NCBI RefSeq assembly: GCF_040183065.1
Contig: NC_091130.1
Coordinates: 22,682,859 to 22,746,858, forward strand
Reading direction: 5' to 3'
DNA length: 64,000 nt
DNA from: Periplaneta americana
Lineage: Eukaryota > Arthropoda > Insecta > Blattodea > Blattidae
The notes under the pieces are model-generated. The model had not been told where the DNA came from. It did not search any database and was given only the letters and a program-made list of their open reading frames with translations. This document shows, piece after piece, positions 21,025 to 32,842 of the stretch. Made by a program: the position numbers and the translations under genes. Every line of letters begins with the position of its first letter. Position 1 is the first letter of the stretch.

Positions 21025-23970
21025 TTACTTACTTACTTACTTACAAATGGCTTTTAAGGAACCCGAAGGTTCATTGCCGCCCTCACATAAGCCCGCCAGC
21101 GGTCCCTATCCTGTGCAAGATTAATCCAGTCTCTATCATCATACCCCACCTCCCTCAAATCCATTTTAATATTATCCTCCCATCTACGTCTCGGCCTCCC
21201 TAAAGGTCTTTTTCCCTCCGGTCTCCCAACTAACACTCTATATGCATTTCTGGATTCGCCCATACGTGCTACATGCCCTGCCCATCTCAAACGTCTGGAT
21301 TTCAAGTTCCTAATTATGTCAGGTGAAGAATACAATGCGTGCAGTTCTGTGTTGTGTAACTTTCTCCATTCTCCTGTAACTTCATCCCGCTTAGCCCCAA
21401 ATATTTTCCTAAGCACCTTATTCTCAAACACCCTTAACCTATGTTCCTCTCTCAGAGTGAGAGTCCAAGTTTCACAACCATACAGAACAACCGGTAATAT
21501 AACTGTTTTATAAATTCTAACTTTCAGATTTTTGGACAGCAGACTGGATGATAAGAGCTTCTCAACCGAATAATAACAGGCATTTCCCATATTTATTCTG
21601 CGTTTAATTTCCTCCCGAGTGTCATTTACATTTGTTACTGTTGCTCCAAGATATTTGAATTTTTCCACCTCTTCGAAGGATAAATCTCCAATATTTATAT
21701 TTCCATTTCGTACAATATTCCCGTCACGAGACATAATCATATACTTTGTCTTTTCGGGATTTACTTCCAAACCGATCGCTTTACTTGCTTCAAGTAAAAT
21801 TTCCGTGTTTTCCCTAACCGTTTGTGTATTTTCTCCTAACATATTCACGTCATCTGCATAGACAAGAAGCTGATGTAGCCCGTTCAATTCCAAACCCTGC
21901 CTGTTATCCTGAACTTTCCTAATGGCATATTCTAAAGCGAAGTTAAAAAGTAAAGGTGATAGTGCATCTCCCTGCTTTAGCCCGCAGTGAATTGGAAAAG
22001 GATCAGATAGAAACTGACCTATACGGACTCTGCTGTATGTTTCACTGAGACACATTTTAATTAATCGAACTAGTTTCTTGGGAATACCAAATTCAATAAG
22101 AATATCATATAATACTTCCCTCTTAACCGAGTCATATGCCTTTTTGAAATCTATGAATAACTGATGTACTGTACCCTTATACTCCCATTTTTTCTCCATT
22201 ATCTGCCGAATACAAAAAATCTGATCAATAGTCGATCTATTACGCCGAAAACCGCACTGATGATCCCCAATAATTTCATCTACGTACGGAGTTAATCTCC
22301 TCAAAAGAATATTGGACAAAATTTTGTACGACGTCAACAAAAGTGATATTCCTCGAAAGTTACCACAGTTCGTTTTGTCCCCCTTTTTAAAAATAGGTAC
22401 AATTATGGACTCCTTCCATTGTTCTGGTACAATTTCCTTTTCCCAAATAGCAAGTACAAGTTTATAAATTTCGCTATATAATGCACTTCCACCCTCTTGT
22501 ATTAATTCTGCTGGAATTTGATCGATACCTGGAGACTTGTACTTTTTCAGATTTTCTATCGCAATTTCGACTTCTGAAATTGTGGGTTCGGGTATAAATG
22601 GCTCAGCAGTTTGTATTTCAATATCGTCCCGATCATTTCTATTTGGCCTATGTACATTTAGTAGTTGCGCAAAATAGTTTTTCCATCTGTTTAGGATTGA
22701 TGAAGAGTCTGCAAGCAAGTCACCATTCTCATCCTTGATCACATTTACCCTTGACTGATATCCGTTCTTAAATTCCTTTATACCCTTATATAAATCTCGA
22801 ATGTTTTTATTCTTACTATTTGTTTCTACCTCATTCAGTTTTTCCTTCAAGTAACCTCTCTTTTTATTCCTAAGTGTACGACTTGCTTCCCGTCTTTCAT
22901 TGAAATAATTATCTCTATTCTCCTCAACTGGATCCTGTAAGAATTTCAATTTTGCCTGTTTCCTTCTTTCTACTACCATGCAACAATCTTCATCAAACCA
23001 CGGTTTCTTTTTCTTAGTTTCATAATAACCTATGCTCTGCTCAGCTGCAATTTTGATACTATCTCTGATATTTTCCCACACGCTATTAACATCTAATTCT
23101 TTCTCAACTTCGTCGGAACTTTCTAAAGTGGCAAACCTATTCGAAATTTCGACCTGATAATTTTGCTTAGCTTCCTCGTCCTTTAATTTCAAAATATTGA
23201 ATTTAGTAATATTAACTTGTTGCTCTACTCGCTTGGCTACTGATAATCTTTCTCTTAATTCTCCAATCACCAAGTAATGGTCAGAATTACAGTCTGCACC
23301 TCTGAAAGTTCGAATATCTACTATACTAGTATGTCTCCGTTTATCTATCAAGACGTGATCTATTTGGTTGTGTGTCAATCCATCTGGAGAAGTCCAAGTA
23401 TATTTATGTATATCCTTATGGGGGAATGTTGTACTTTTGACAATTAAATTTTTCGATGTGGCAAAGTTGACTAATCTAACTCCATTGTCACTACTAATTG
23501 CGTGTAGGCTCTCTTTTCCAATAGTTGGTCTAAAAATATCCTCCCGTCCTACTTTAGCGTTGAAATCCCCCAATAAAATTTTCATATGATATCTAGGGAA
23601 CTGATCAAAAGTATGTTCCAATTCCTCATAGAAGCTATCCTTTATATAGTCGTCTTTCTCTTCTGTAGGGGCGTGAGCATTTATAACTATGATGTCGCAC
23701 CATCTACCCTTAAGTACTAAATATGATAACCTGTCACTGATAAATTCGACCTTTTTTACTGCTGATTTTATTCTTTTATGTACAAAGAATCCTGTTCCTA
23801 ATTGGTGATTATTGTTTCCTTCCCCATAATACAACAAGTAATCTCCTATTTGTGATATGCCATTCCCATCTAACCTAACCTCTTGTACTCCCACAAAGTC
23901 TATTCTATATCTAGCTAGTTCTTTTGCTACTAATGTTACCCCTCCTGTTCTATAAAGACTAGTTACGTTC
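21025..23970 (-). mobile_element. Nearly full-length RTE-clade retrotransposon
   Basis: A 2,946-bp unit flanked by perfect 15-bp duplications. The 3' end (left) has a 10-base 3' UTR and the GTAA tail typical of the family. The 5' end is lost just inside the endonuclease start, at the Asn of the usual WN(V/T)SLY motif. It is the longest and least damaged of at least nine copies in the window and gives the reference for the others. A very short 3' UTR with a simple-sequence tail, an AP-type endonuclease and no second ORF fit the RTE clade. Confidence 0.93.
21054..23969 (-). CDS. RTE endonuclease/reverse transcriptase (start codon truncated)
   Basis: One unbroken frame of 971 codons. Roughly the first 225 residues form an AP-like endonuclease: [10 protein letters not shown] with the catalytic Glu, [10 protein letters not shown] (Asp/Asn), IDHVLID and NSDHYLV with the catalytic His. 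A basic linker with [10 protein letters not shown] follows. The reverse transcriptase then runs with [34 protein letters not shown] (Asp), [14 protein letters not shown] and VYADDVNML (catalytic Asp pair), and a C-terminal domain with [32 protein letters not shown] and the [10 protein letters not shown] block ends at MNLRVP. All catalytic residues I can check are present. It copies its own RNA at a nicked chromosomal target. The first residues, including the natural Met, are missing, so this copy is probably not autonomous. The bovine CFDP2 protein is descended from a related element, so annotation tools may mislabel it. Confidence 0.93.
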   Translation of the reverse strand, partial: NVTSLYRTGGVTLVAKELARYRIDFVGVQEVRLDGNGISQIGDYLLYYGEGNNNHQLGTGFFVHKRIKSAVKKVEFISDRLSYLVLKGRWCDIIVINAHAPTEEKDDYIKDSFYEELEHTFDQFPRYHMKILLGDFNAKVGREDIFRPTIGKESLHAISSDNGVRLVNFATSKNLIVKSTTFPHKDIHKYTWTSPDGLTHNQIDHVLIDKRRHTSIVDIRTFRGADCNSDHYLVIGELRERLSVAKRVEQQVNITKFNILKLKDEEAKQNYQVEISNRFATLESSDEVEKELDVNSVWENIRDSIKIAAEQSIGYYETKKKKPWFDEDCCMVVERRKQAKLKFLQDPVEENRDNYFNERREASRTLRNKKRGYLKEKLNEVETNSKNKNIRDLYKGIKEFKNGYQSRVNVIKDENGDLLADSSSILNRWKNYFAQLLNVHRPNRNDRDDIEIQTAEPFIPEPTISEVEIAIENLKKYKSPGIDQIPAELIQEGGSALYSEIYKLVLAIWEKEIVPEQWKESIIVPIFKKGDKTNCGNFRGISLLLTSYKILSNILLRRLTPYVDEIIGDHQCGFRRNRSTIDQIFCIRQIMEKKWEYKGTVHQLFIDFKKAYDSVKREVLYDILIEFGIPKKLVRLIKMCLSETYSRVRIGQFLSDPFPIHCGLKQGDALSPLLFNFALEYAIRKVQDNRQGLELNGLHQLLVYADDVNMLGENTQTVRENTEILLEASKAIGLEVNPEKTKYMIMSRDGNIVRNGNINIGDLSFEEVEKFKYLGATVTNVNDTREEIKRRINMGNACYYSVEKLLSSSLLSKNLKVRIYKTVILPVVLYGCETWTLTLREEHRLRVFENKVLRKIFGAKRDEVTGEWRKLHNTELHALYSSPDIIRNLKSRRLRWAGHVARMGESRNAYRVLVGRPEGKRPLGRPRRRWEDNIKMDLREVGYDDRDWINLAQDRDRWRAYVRAAMNLRVP

Positions 23971-23985
23971 TAGCTTATATTACAC
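23971..23985. repeat. RTE target-site duplication, right copy
   Basis: TAGCTTATATTACAC, identical to 21010-21024. Confidence 0.92.
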
Positions 23986-24029
23986 ACACTATTTAAAGGG
24001 TGTAATTGATATTTTATTAGGCCTATTTG

Positions 24030-24135
24030 AAATGTTGTATCAGTGAGGAAGTGTGTTGTGTCAGTGAAGTGTGTAGTGTCAGTGAAGTCCATTGTGTAAG
24101 TGAAGTGTGTTTGTGTCAGTGAAGTTCTATAGTTC
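24030..24135. repeat. Degenerate GTGTCAGTGAAGT repeats
   Basis: Loose tandem copies of GTGTCAGTGAAGTGTG. The unit resembles the reverse complement of the 23-bp repeat at 9761-9853, but the neighbouring sequence is in a different order, so shared origin is unproven. Confidence 0.6.
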
Positions 24136-24366
24136 ATAGTGGCCGTGCAAAGTTTTGAACAGTGAAATGGTTTTGAGGTGTTAGTGAAATCAGGATAGAA
24201 TCAGTGCAGTGAGGGAGTTAATAGCGAAATAAGTGTAGTGCCGAAAGGTGCTTGTGCAGGTATGAACTTAGAGTTGAGATAAAAATTAGATTAGACTACT
24301 TTAAATGTTATTTTAAGTGATCGTGCTTCATTTAATTTAGGAAGCTCCTTTTGTTGTTGTTATTAA

Positions 24367-24367
24367 C

Positions 24368-24414
<47 letters not shown>

Positions 24415-24415
24415 T
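24367..24415. repeat. (ATT)n microsatellite
   Basis: About 15 ATT units, continuing as TTATTATT-rich sequence to 24475. Confidence 0.93.
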
Positions 24416-25316
24416 ATCATTATTATTAATTATTATTGTTTTTATTAGTTGTGTTTATTATTAATTGTCATTATTGAGTGTAATTAGTTACCACTGCCAT
24501 CGGGTATATACCTATTTGCAGTGTGAATAAATACATAGGCCTACATAATTATTACATACAAATACATTCGTAATGGCAAATTTATCATTAATTCCAACAT
24601 CACTCCATAGCCTAGACTATTTTTTTCTTAATATAGAGTATGGTATTAGGGCTGTATTCAATTAATATTTCAGTAATGTTTACATGCTATAGGCCTAATG
24701 AAGTACAGTATACTAAACGTTTGCCATAATTATAAACGACACTTAGGCCTATAGTTAGCCTAGGCCTACTTTTATTTTTCTCGGGATGAAATACCTGAGC
24801 TAAATTTTCTCTTTCCAAGCCTATATATTAGAAGCAATTAACTTAGGCAATTTCTTACATATTAAAATTTTTCTTTAGGCCTATTCCGGTTAACTTATAT
24901 ATCTGGGCCCTTGATAGATTTAACTTGTTAAAAATATAGGCTATATTGCCTTTCTACATCTCCCCTCATCTCTTTGTCTCCCTCCCTCAATGTCCGTTGA
25001 ACAATAGCGAATGATTTTTATTCTGTCATGATTTCACATTGAAATCTACGCTATGGTCTAACGTTAAAAAGCTACAGACAGAATTTAAAGTTGCTAAAAA
25101 AGTGATAATTATTGCCTAATGATTGCCATTTTTTTTCCCGCAATGGAAAGAACCTAAAGAGTCTTCCTATAAAGACATTAAAAATAGTTCCTCCACGCTA
25201 CTGAACCTACAATTTTTGTATTAGGCCTATTATTGTATGCGGAGGTGTGCACTTGGATCCTAAGTTTACTCTCCATTGGATGGAAAATTTCTTCCTAGTG
25301 AAAACTTCCTAGTGAC

Positions 25317-26188
25317 TAGTGAAACCGTTAAAAATCTTGACATTTTTATGGATAGCGATATAAATTGGAACACTCAAGTAACACACACTTGCAAAAAAAA
25401 ATATTTTCTCAACTTCACTCTTTGTTTCATATGAAAGTATTTCTACCACTTAGTCCAAAAAAGAATCTTATTCAGACGCTTGTAATGCCCCATTTTGATT
25501 ATTGCGATTCCTTGCTAACTAATGTAAGTTCACTCTTAGCTGAGAGACTACAACGTGTTCATAATGTGTGCATACGATTCATCTGCAATACTCGTAAATT
25601 TGACCATATAACACCTTCCCTCCAGTTACTTTTATGGGTGCGTCTGAAGGAACGAAGAACAATACATTCACTGTCTCTTCTGTTTAGAATCATGCATACT
25701 TCTATTCCGAATTATCTATTATCGCGCTTTCAATTTCTTACAACTCTTCGAAACCGGCATCAAGCACTTCTTTCTATCCCTCATCATAGAACGTCTCTAT
25801 ATTCATCCTCCTACACTGTAGAAATACCACGTCTCTGGAATTCGTTACCTAATGACGTCAGGGACTGCCGGACTTTATCACAATTCAAAATTAAATTGGA
25901 AAAATTTTATCTTGTTTAATGCTTTTTAGGTATTGCTAGAAGTGTTGATTTGTGTCTTTTACTCTAGATTAAAATCGCAAGTTTCTTGTTTATGTTAGTT
26001 AATTAGGATACAATTAATTATACTTAATCACTCATTTAAAGTTTGTGTGACTACAACGTGTGTATATTTTTGTGTGACTTTACTTTGTTTTTTAGAGTGT
26101 TTTTTTTTTTTTCCTTTTTATTTCTGTTATTGTATTTGTATTTCTGGTGGTGTGGAAGAGAAAGCCTGATGGCCTTAACTACACAGAA

Positions 26189-26247
<59 letters not shown>

Positions 26248-26250
26248 ACA
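25317..26250 (+). pseudogene. CR1/Jockey-type LINE, 5'-truncated, with (AAAT)n tail
   Basis: The frame opens with NLDIFMDSDINWNTQVTHTC, shifts by one base in a run of A at about 25394-25403, and continues openly to the stop at 25917-25919. Its blocks LVMPHFDYCDSLL, LQRVHNVCIRFICN, RTIHSLSLLFRIMHTSIPNY and IPRLWNSLPNDVR are the C-terminal part of a CR1/Jockey-type ORF2, downstream of the reverse transcriptase active site. A roughly 270-bp 3' UTR contains a hairpin (AAGCC TGAT GGCCTT) about 25 bases before the tail of AAAT units (26190-26248). Unit 2 of the surrounding duplication is the empty site. Confidence 0.85.
26190..26248. repeat. (AAAT)n tail microsatellite
   Basis: About 15 units at the 3' end of the LINE, and most simply its tail. 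Confidence 0.92.
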
Positions 26251-26976
26251 AACTTGGAGTAACAATTCCTCCAATACACCATACGCTGATATTGTGTCTT
26301 AATGTAATTGTAACATGTTACGTCAGTCAGAATTTTATAGGCATTTTTATAAGTGGCAACCATGCCTAGACCCTACATTTAGGAACCTAGTTTAATTTCT
26401 TCTCGTAATTTATAGCCTATAGGCTCTAAACTGAAAATTTTATAGGCTATTTATTGATATATTTTGAAACAATTATTCTTTCATACTACTAATAGACAAA
26501 AATTTCCTTTAATATTTTCGAAATTGTAAATAGGCTATGTCATTGACGATTGTATGCCTACTAGGCCTTATATACTTATATAAAATTAGCTATCTTTCAT
26601 TCTCTCCAGTGGAGAATTACACTCAAATTATTTATTTGTGACAAGTTGAAACAAATTATTTCTTAATACTCTAGCTTAATTTTGTCATATCATTTTATAT
26701 AGACTAATTAAGCCTACATAGTTAGCAAATTTTTTATAAATGCTACCGATTTTTTAAACTGATTTCTTAAAACTCTTTTCTGTGTAGTGACGGATTTAAA
26801 AGTAGGCCTAACTCCGCTCGTTTAAATCCTGAATGTAGGTCTACTGTACTTGAATCCTAAGTTTACTCTCCATTGGATGACAAATTTCTTCCTACTGCCT
26901 TAATTTAATTGTAACATGTTACATCGGTCAGAACTTTAGGCATTTTTATAAGTGGCAACCATGCTTAGACCCTATA

Positions 26977-27373
26977 TCGATCATCCAGTTCAAAAGTGCG
27001 ACAATTAAAAAATTGCCAATTTTTAGTTATTTATAGCCTAATACTGAAAGCCCCTTTCGGAGCTCTTTCCGATTCAGTACTGAGATAAGTCATATTTACA
27101 ACTAAAAATAAAAAAAAAACTAAATAAACTGCTTTAGAAATAATTATAAATATGGACTTTACTAATTCATTATTAGTAGCCTACATTTCGAAATGTATTA
27201 ATAATGAACTGGAAGACTGTGATAAACTCGTCCTGAATACTAACTCATTTCTAATTATCGTGGTTATGAACCAGAACTCTGTTCCTTTCTAGGTGATTTA
27301 TTTGAAACTTTCAACTGAAGATATCTCAAAACTTGTTTTTTTGAGTTGTCGCACTTTTGAACTAGACGATCGA
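26977..27373. mobile_element. MITE with TA duplication, proven by paralogous empty site
   Basis: Ends TCGATCATCCAGTTCAAAAG and its inverted copy, about 38 bp per arm with a few mismatches, flanked by TA on each side. Unit 1 of the tandem duplication reads ACCCTACATTTAGG at the matching point, with no insert. It has no coding capacity. The interior contains a further hairpin around 27045-27085 (ACTGAAAGCCCC to GATTCAGTACTG). Confidence 0.85.
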
Positions 27374-27708
27374 TATTTAGCAGCATAGTTTAATATATTC
27401 TCGTAAATTATAGCCTATAAACTGAAAACTTTACAGGCTATGTATTGAAACATTTTGAAACAATTCTTCCATATTATTAGAAGCCGAAAGTTTTCTATAA
27501 TATTTTAGAAATTGTGGATATTGGTCATTGACGATTGTAAGCCTACTAATAAGTTTATATAAAAAAAATTAGGCTATCTTTCATTCTCTCCAGTGCAGAA
27601 TTTATTACACTCAAATTACCTATTTATTAGTGACAAGTTGAAACATAGCTAAATTATTTCTTAATACTAATATCTTAATTTTGTCATTATTTTATATAGG
27701 CCTACATG

Positions 27709-28302
27709 CAGACGTAGACAAATTATTAGCAAAATTGAAAATTTTTATTACATATTTTTACAAAATATGATTCTTCAGCTTAGACTACAGTTGACATTTT
27801 TGCGTATTTCGAAATTATTAGCAAAATTGAAGATTTGTATTGTATATTTTTTTTACAAAATTTGACTCTTCAATTTGGACTACATTTGATATTTTTGCAT
27901 ATTTACAAATTATTAGCAAAACTGAAGATTTTTATTATATATTTTTACAAAATTTGACTCTTCAATTTGGAATACAGTTTACATTTTGTATATTTCCAAA
28001 TTATTAGCAAAACTGAAGATTTTTAATTTATATTTTTACAAAATTTGACTCTTCAATTTAAACTGCAGTTGACACTTTTGCATATTTACAAATTATTAGC
28101 AAAATATGAAGATTTTCATTATATATGTTTACAAAATTTGACTCTTCAATTTAAACTACAGTTGACATTTTTGCATATTTCTATCTATTGTAATGATAGA
28201 AATATGCAAAATTGTCAACTGTAGTCTAAGTTGAAAAGTCAAATTTTGTAAACAGAATTATCATAAAAATCGTCAATTTTGTTAATAATTTGTCCACGTC
28301 TG
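27709..28302. mobile_element. Fold-back element with an internal 92-95-bp tandem array
   Basis: Ends CAGACGTAGACAAATTATTA and its inverted copy. The left arm is present in five successive tandem copies (units start near 27720, 27812, 27907, 27998, 28090), each with CTTCAATTTGGACTAC-like and ACAGTTGACATTTTTGC-like parts. A single inverted copy (about 28190-28302) closes the element across the palindrome ATTTCTATC/GATAGAAAT. Unit 1 of the host duplication lacks it. Confidence 0.8.
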
Positions 28303-28499
28303 TAGTACATTTTTTCTTAAAACTCTTTTTTGTGAAGTGACGGATTTAAAAGTAACTCCGCACATTTGAATCCTCAATGTAGACCTAGCTGTGTATTTAT
28401 GCTGTTTAAAGAACTAGTTTATTCATCCGCAAGTATGCGCACATAGTCCATTTTATCCCTCCCTTATTTCTCTTAAATTTGCAATAAAGAAATTCTTGT

Positions 28500-31444
28500 C
28501 TAGTGCCTGGTTTAACACCAATTTCTCCTCAACGCGTGCCGCGCTCAGCTCAAGACAACAACTTTCGCTTCATCCAATTCCCGTCATATCGATCGTATCC
28601 AGACTCACCCCTGTGTCTCACCCCCTCTCTCCGAGAGGTCCGGGGATCGTCGGTTCTTGCTACAGCCTTAACTTACTGTTCTCTTGTTAAGTCCGGCAAG
28701 AAGCGAGCAAGAAGGCCAGCCAACTGTCAGCACCAGGACGAGGGCCGCCATTTCAGGGAGGAAGAGCGGGTGCAAGGGGGATGCGGGAGGATTTATATTG
28801 TGGGTATTATCCTAGGTGGCAACAGGAGCGTATAAGGGGTAGGTGGGGACGGAAGGTTGCCTGGCCGTGTCCGACAAGGAAGGAGGGATGGTAACAGCTG
28901 TACCATAACCGATCTATCATTGTGTGCATCAAGTAACACGATTGGGCGAGACGGCGGTACCCCGGCAAGTGGGGGCGGGGCGAGATAGCATCATGTAACC
29001 TATCACAACTCCGGCTCACAGCTTTGACGCTAGGGTCGGGTCGAAGGGAAAAGAGGGGAAAAAAGAGAACTACAGCGCCGGGGGGAAAGAAGGGGAGAGG
29101 AGAGAAGCGGTCGAAAAGAAGTAGCGGGGAGGGGGAACAGACCGTAGAGGGGAGGGAGAAAGAGAGGTATTAAACGAGAATTGTTTAGTCGCTGGAGAGA
29201 AAAGAGAGAGACGGAGGAAGGGGTGAAATGTTCTGGTATAAACGACGACCGAACTGGGAGGGACACATTTCTTGAGATTCTCTGAAAGGGGGAGAGGGAA
29301 GTTAAAAAAAAAAGGGAAGAAGATATCTCGTACTGAAGAAAACGAAACGCGCCTGTGCCCCCCTCTACTTTTCTATCCTTTCCCCCTTCTTTTCCGTCTT
29401 TCTCTCACTCACCGTGCCAACACTTCTCTTTCCCCGGGCCAAAAGCACCCCACCACTTCCATTGCTTCACTTTTACAAACGAGAGGCGACATTATAGAGA
29501 GAAAGGTCTCACACAAAAATCTCTTCTTTTTTTTTTTGTCTCTCTCTCTCGCTCTCAATCAGTCTCTATTTCTGTTTTCCCTTCTGCAAAGACTTGTGTG
29601 CTGCCTTCCGTGGACGAGTGTGGCTTCAACAGAACCAAAAAGTGGCAGCGAGGTCGTCTTGGAAGCTCGCACGAAAAACTAGCAGAACGTCGTCTCCTTG
29701 TTGAAGATTCCGAAGAGAAGAGGAAAGACCTCTGGACGTGAAGAAGGCCGTGTGAAGCACTGTCCACTAAACAGTTGTAGATAGTGAGGATAAGCTACAA
29801 GAGGCGGAGGGGCGGCCGTGGAGGGGATGTAGGGGAAATGTGTGTGTATATACGTGTGTGTGTGCCGAGTGGGGGAAGGGGGAGACGTTGTGGGGTGGGA
29901 GGGGGGAAGAGCGAAGTGTAGAGGTGTGGAAACAAACTACATAACGTACAATTCTCTATAGAACTGTGTGCAAAAGGGGAAAAAATCTGCTCCTCCCACT
30001 TTTTTTTTTCAAACAAACAATTCTATACGTTTTCTCCTCCGAGCGATAGTCAAAACTTTTGGGGGATTCTAACAAAAATCGAGGGGGATTTTTTTTAACC
30101 ATCCCTCCTCCTCGTCCCTCCTCCCCCTTCGGAGTAGACTGTCTCCGGGCCCCTCAGGCTAACCGCTAGTGTTATTATCGTCAAGTCGCTCGGGGGGATA
30201 TCGACGACACTGGAGGTAAGGCCGGTGCGGAACGACTAAAGTAGCGAGAAGGATCCCGCTCTCGCATCTCTCTCGCTCCCCCCCACCACCGCCTAAAAAC
30301 CCCACAACCGACCCACCCACGGAGGAAAAATCGCCACCACCAACAAACCTGATTGCGACCGCATCACAAGGAAAGAAACGATACGAAGCAACGCTACGAC
30401 CAAACTGTCGCGAGAGACGACAAAAAAAATTAATTAAAAACCTTTTTTTTTTATCGCGGTGTGTGACTTTGTGCTTCTGTGACTTGAAGTGATTCTGTGA
30501 CTAGGGGGATGCATGCACTACAACTAGAACCATCCGTCGACGTACGCATTTCTCCCCGTCGGTATAGTCAAGGGGTGCGTGGAGGGGGTAGGAGTGGAGT
30601 ATTACTACTACCGTAGCCTAACCCCGGGGTCCACATGTGATTTCTGTAAGCACGTGCTTGCGATAATTACAAAAAACAAATGAAAAGCAGGAAGAACAAG
30701 AAGACTGGTTGAATTTGACGTTGAGAGGGGGAAAAAATGAAAGAGGTTGGTACGCGATAAATCTCGAGTTGCCAATAACTGTGATCTCACACACTAAAGC
30801 AATCGGCTCCGCTCTTCCCCCCCTTCGCCTCCCCTTCCATCTTGTGTGTGTGTTAAGCTGAGTGTATTTGGAATTACATTTCTTCTAGTGGCCGACCAAA
30901 GATGCTTCAATGTTACAGGTATAGAGAACAGTGGCTTTCACAAAGTGGTAAATTTAACATGCGACAACGTGTCTACATAAAAATTAGGTTATACAGTATA
31001 GAAAAATCTGTGGTATGTAGGTCGATAACAGTGTGAACTCGATTTAAGAAGCAAAAACATCAACTGTCAATTTTTTTAAAACAGTTGGGCTACGAAACTA
31101 AACAAGTGAAGTAGAAGACGTTTCGTCTTTCTTTTTTTTATTATTTTTTCTGTGGTTACCATGGCGACGAGATTTTGTGAACATGTGAAAACGTTTTGTG
31201 GTGTGATGGCATAAAGGACACGACATCCCGTGTCTTATGAAGGACCTGGGTGCATTGTAGTGAGGTGTTAGTTGTTTTTTTATTTGGTGGAAGTCATGAA
31301 GACTCAAGAAGAAGACTGATCTTATAGCAGTGTTGTCAACCTGTCAGTAAGGACCCACGCCGAATCTTGCATCGGGCGGAGGTGCGGGGAGGTTCCCCCC
31401 GCAACATGGCCCAGTTTGGTTTCCGAGGGTCCCCTACGGTTCAG
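28500..31444 (+). promoter_or_regulatory. GC/CpG-rich island, candidate promoter and 5' leader
   Basis: Base composition changes abruptly from AT-rich to GC- and CpG-rich at about 28500 and back after about 31450. It contains purine-rich GGAGAG stretches, CT-rich stretches, and poly-T runs at 29528 and 30001. A GAG|GTAAGG at about 30210 could be a splice donor of an untranslated exon. Several overlapping frames of 70-136 codons occur on both strands, but they are low-complexity and mutually overlapping. An island of this size in this genome suggests the start of a host gene. The transcription start is not determinable here. Confidence 0.5.
31406..31444 (+). CDS. Candidate first coding exon, 13 codons
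   Basis: ATG at 31406 has a good context (A at -3, G at +4). It is the first Met after an in-frame stop at 31325-31327. It encodes MAQFGFRGSPTVQ and meets a strong donor, CAG|GTAAGA, after a complete codon (phase 0). Beyond the donor the frame runs into AT-rich, simple sequence, which supports a splice. I do not recognise the protein. The next exon is not visible in the remaining 32 kb, so the intron would be long or the prediction wrong. Confidence 0.4.
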
Positions 31445-31684
31445 GTAAGAGGAAATAAAAAAAACCACACCTATACGCACGCACACCCACGCAATGTTAT
31501 AATGTGTGTCAGTAGGTTTCAAATCGGTTCATCGATGGTGAAAGTTTACGCATCATCTGTGGTATGCGGTAGGCATGTTGAGTAACATCGCAACTATTTT
31601 TTTAAATGTTTATTACTATTCATTTCCGGAGTAGAGACTTCGACGCTAGTTTAATATATTGTAATATAAATATTTTATATTAAA

Positions 31685-32762
31685 CTAGCCGTACCCGTGC
31701 GCTCCGCTGCACCCGTTAGAAATAAATATAAAGTAATTACATAATTAAAATAGGACATTTGACCCAGGGAACATTCGTGTTTGATAGAAGAATAAATCGT
31801 TTAATATGTTACTTAATTTAAATTGTATTTAAATAATTAAATTGCGATCATTTTGATCCAGAGACCACTCATTTGGTGCAATGACAATATTCCTTTAACA
31901 TGTTTCTTAATTTTTATTACATGCAACCATAGTTTAATTAAGATTGACATCATTTAGATTTAATGTGTACATAAACATTATTTTAAGAAATACAGGAAAC
32001 GAATATTCAGAATAGCCTATCAAGATTTCTGTGCATAGGACGGTATTTTAATCTTACTTGTCCTCGATTCTCTCAGAAGTTACTGTAATAACATTGTAGC
32101 ATTATGTCCATCTAGAGAAACTATACTTTCCAATGGTGAATTAATAATTATACAAATAGGTTAATTTAGCTTCCGATATTACTTCGTACAAACACAGGAA
32201 CATTCTCTGTAAGCTACCGTATGTTTCATAGCTTTCGATTGTTGTTGTCCAAGGCCCCTTATAGACGAAGTCATTTGTTTTTTATTTCATTACACCGCCT
32301 TAGATGGCGTTGTTATTGTAATTTTGAAACTCATTTATCTCATTAAATATCAGTCCTATCAAAATTTTGCATGGAATAAAACTTATCGGAAATTATTTTT
32401 AAAGAAACGTTTGTTATGTAATATTTTTCATGAAAATTAATAGTAAGGGAGATATTTTGATTTATTTAATTCAAGCCCCCTTATAACCCCCCTTTTAAAT
32501 AAAATATTTTGAATGCCATATAGCCTAAATTCTAAGTTACAACGAACTTAATTTATATTCCAATTTTCATATAAATCGGTTCAGCCATTATCGCGTGAAA
32601 AGGTAACAAACATCCAGACAGACAGACAGACATACAAACAAAATTTTCAAGAAAGCGATTTTCGGTTTCAGGGCGGTTAATTATATATGTTAGGACCAAA
32701 TATTTTTGGAAAATCGAAAATTACCAGAAAAATTTCGGCTACAGGTTTATTATTAGTATAGA
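31685..32762 (-). mobile_element. Non-autonomous Helitron, copy 2
   Basis: Same element as 8575-9563 in the opposite orientation, 1,078 bp. On the minus strand it begins TCTATACTAATAATAAACCT after an A and ends GGTACGGCTAG before a T, with the same subterminal hairpin. It aligns with copy 1 along its whole length, including GGCGTTGTTATTG and TTATAAGGGGG-type blocks, with indels. No Rep/helicase frame. Confidence 0.85.
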
Positions 32763-32842
32763 TTTTTTAAAATTGTAGGCATAGATATAGTTTTGAATTT
32801 ATTCATTTTGGAATCATTGATTCAGTGGGGGAGGGAAGTTAT

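Larger units (their letters stand above)
25251..26847. repeat. Tandem duplication, unit 1
   Basis: Starts CTTGGATCCTAAGTTTACTC and runs through GTAACATGTTAC, AAGTGGCAACCATGC, CTTTCATTCTCTCCAGTG and TGACGGATTTAAAAGTA. All of these recur in the same order in 26848-28390. It contains a LINE (about 25317-26250) that unit 2 lacks. Confidence 0.8.
26848..28390. repeat. Tandem duplication, unit 2
   Basis: Second copy of the 25251-26847 unit. It carries two insertions missing from unit 1: the MITE at 26977-27373 and the fold-back element at 27709-28302. Without insertions both units are about 550-650 bp. Confidence 0.8.

Noticed and set aside
21054..23894. Host gene similar to craniofacial development protein 2
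   Set aside because: Flanking TSD, tail and many truncated copies show it is a retrotransposon. The similarity reflects the RTE origin of part of that vertebrate protein.
29272..29741. Overlapping 136- and 128-codon frames in the CpG-rich island
   Set aside because: They overlap in different frames, are low-complexity and lack motifs. More likely leader or promoter sequence.
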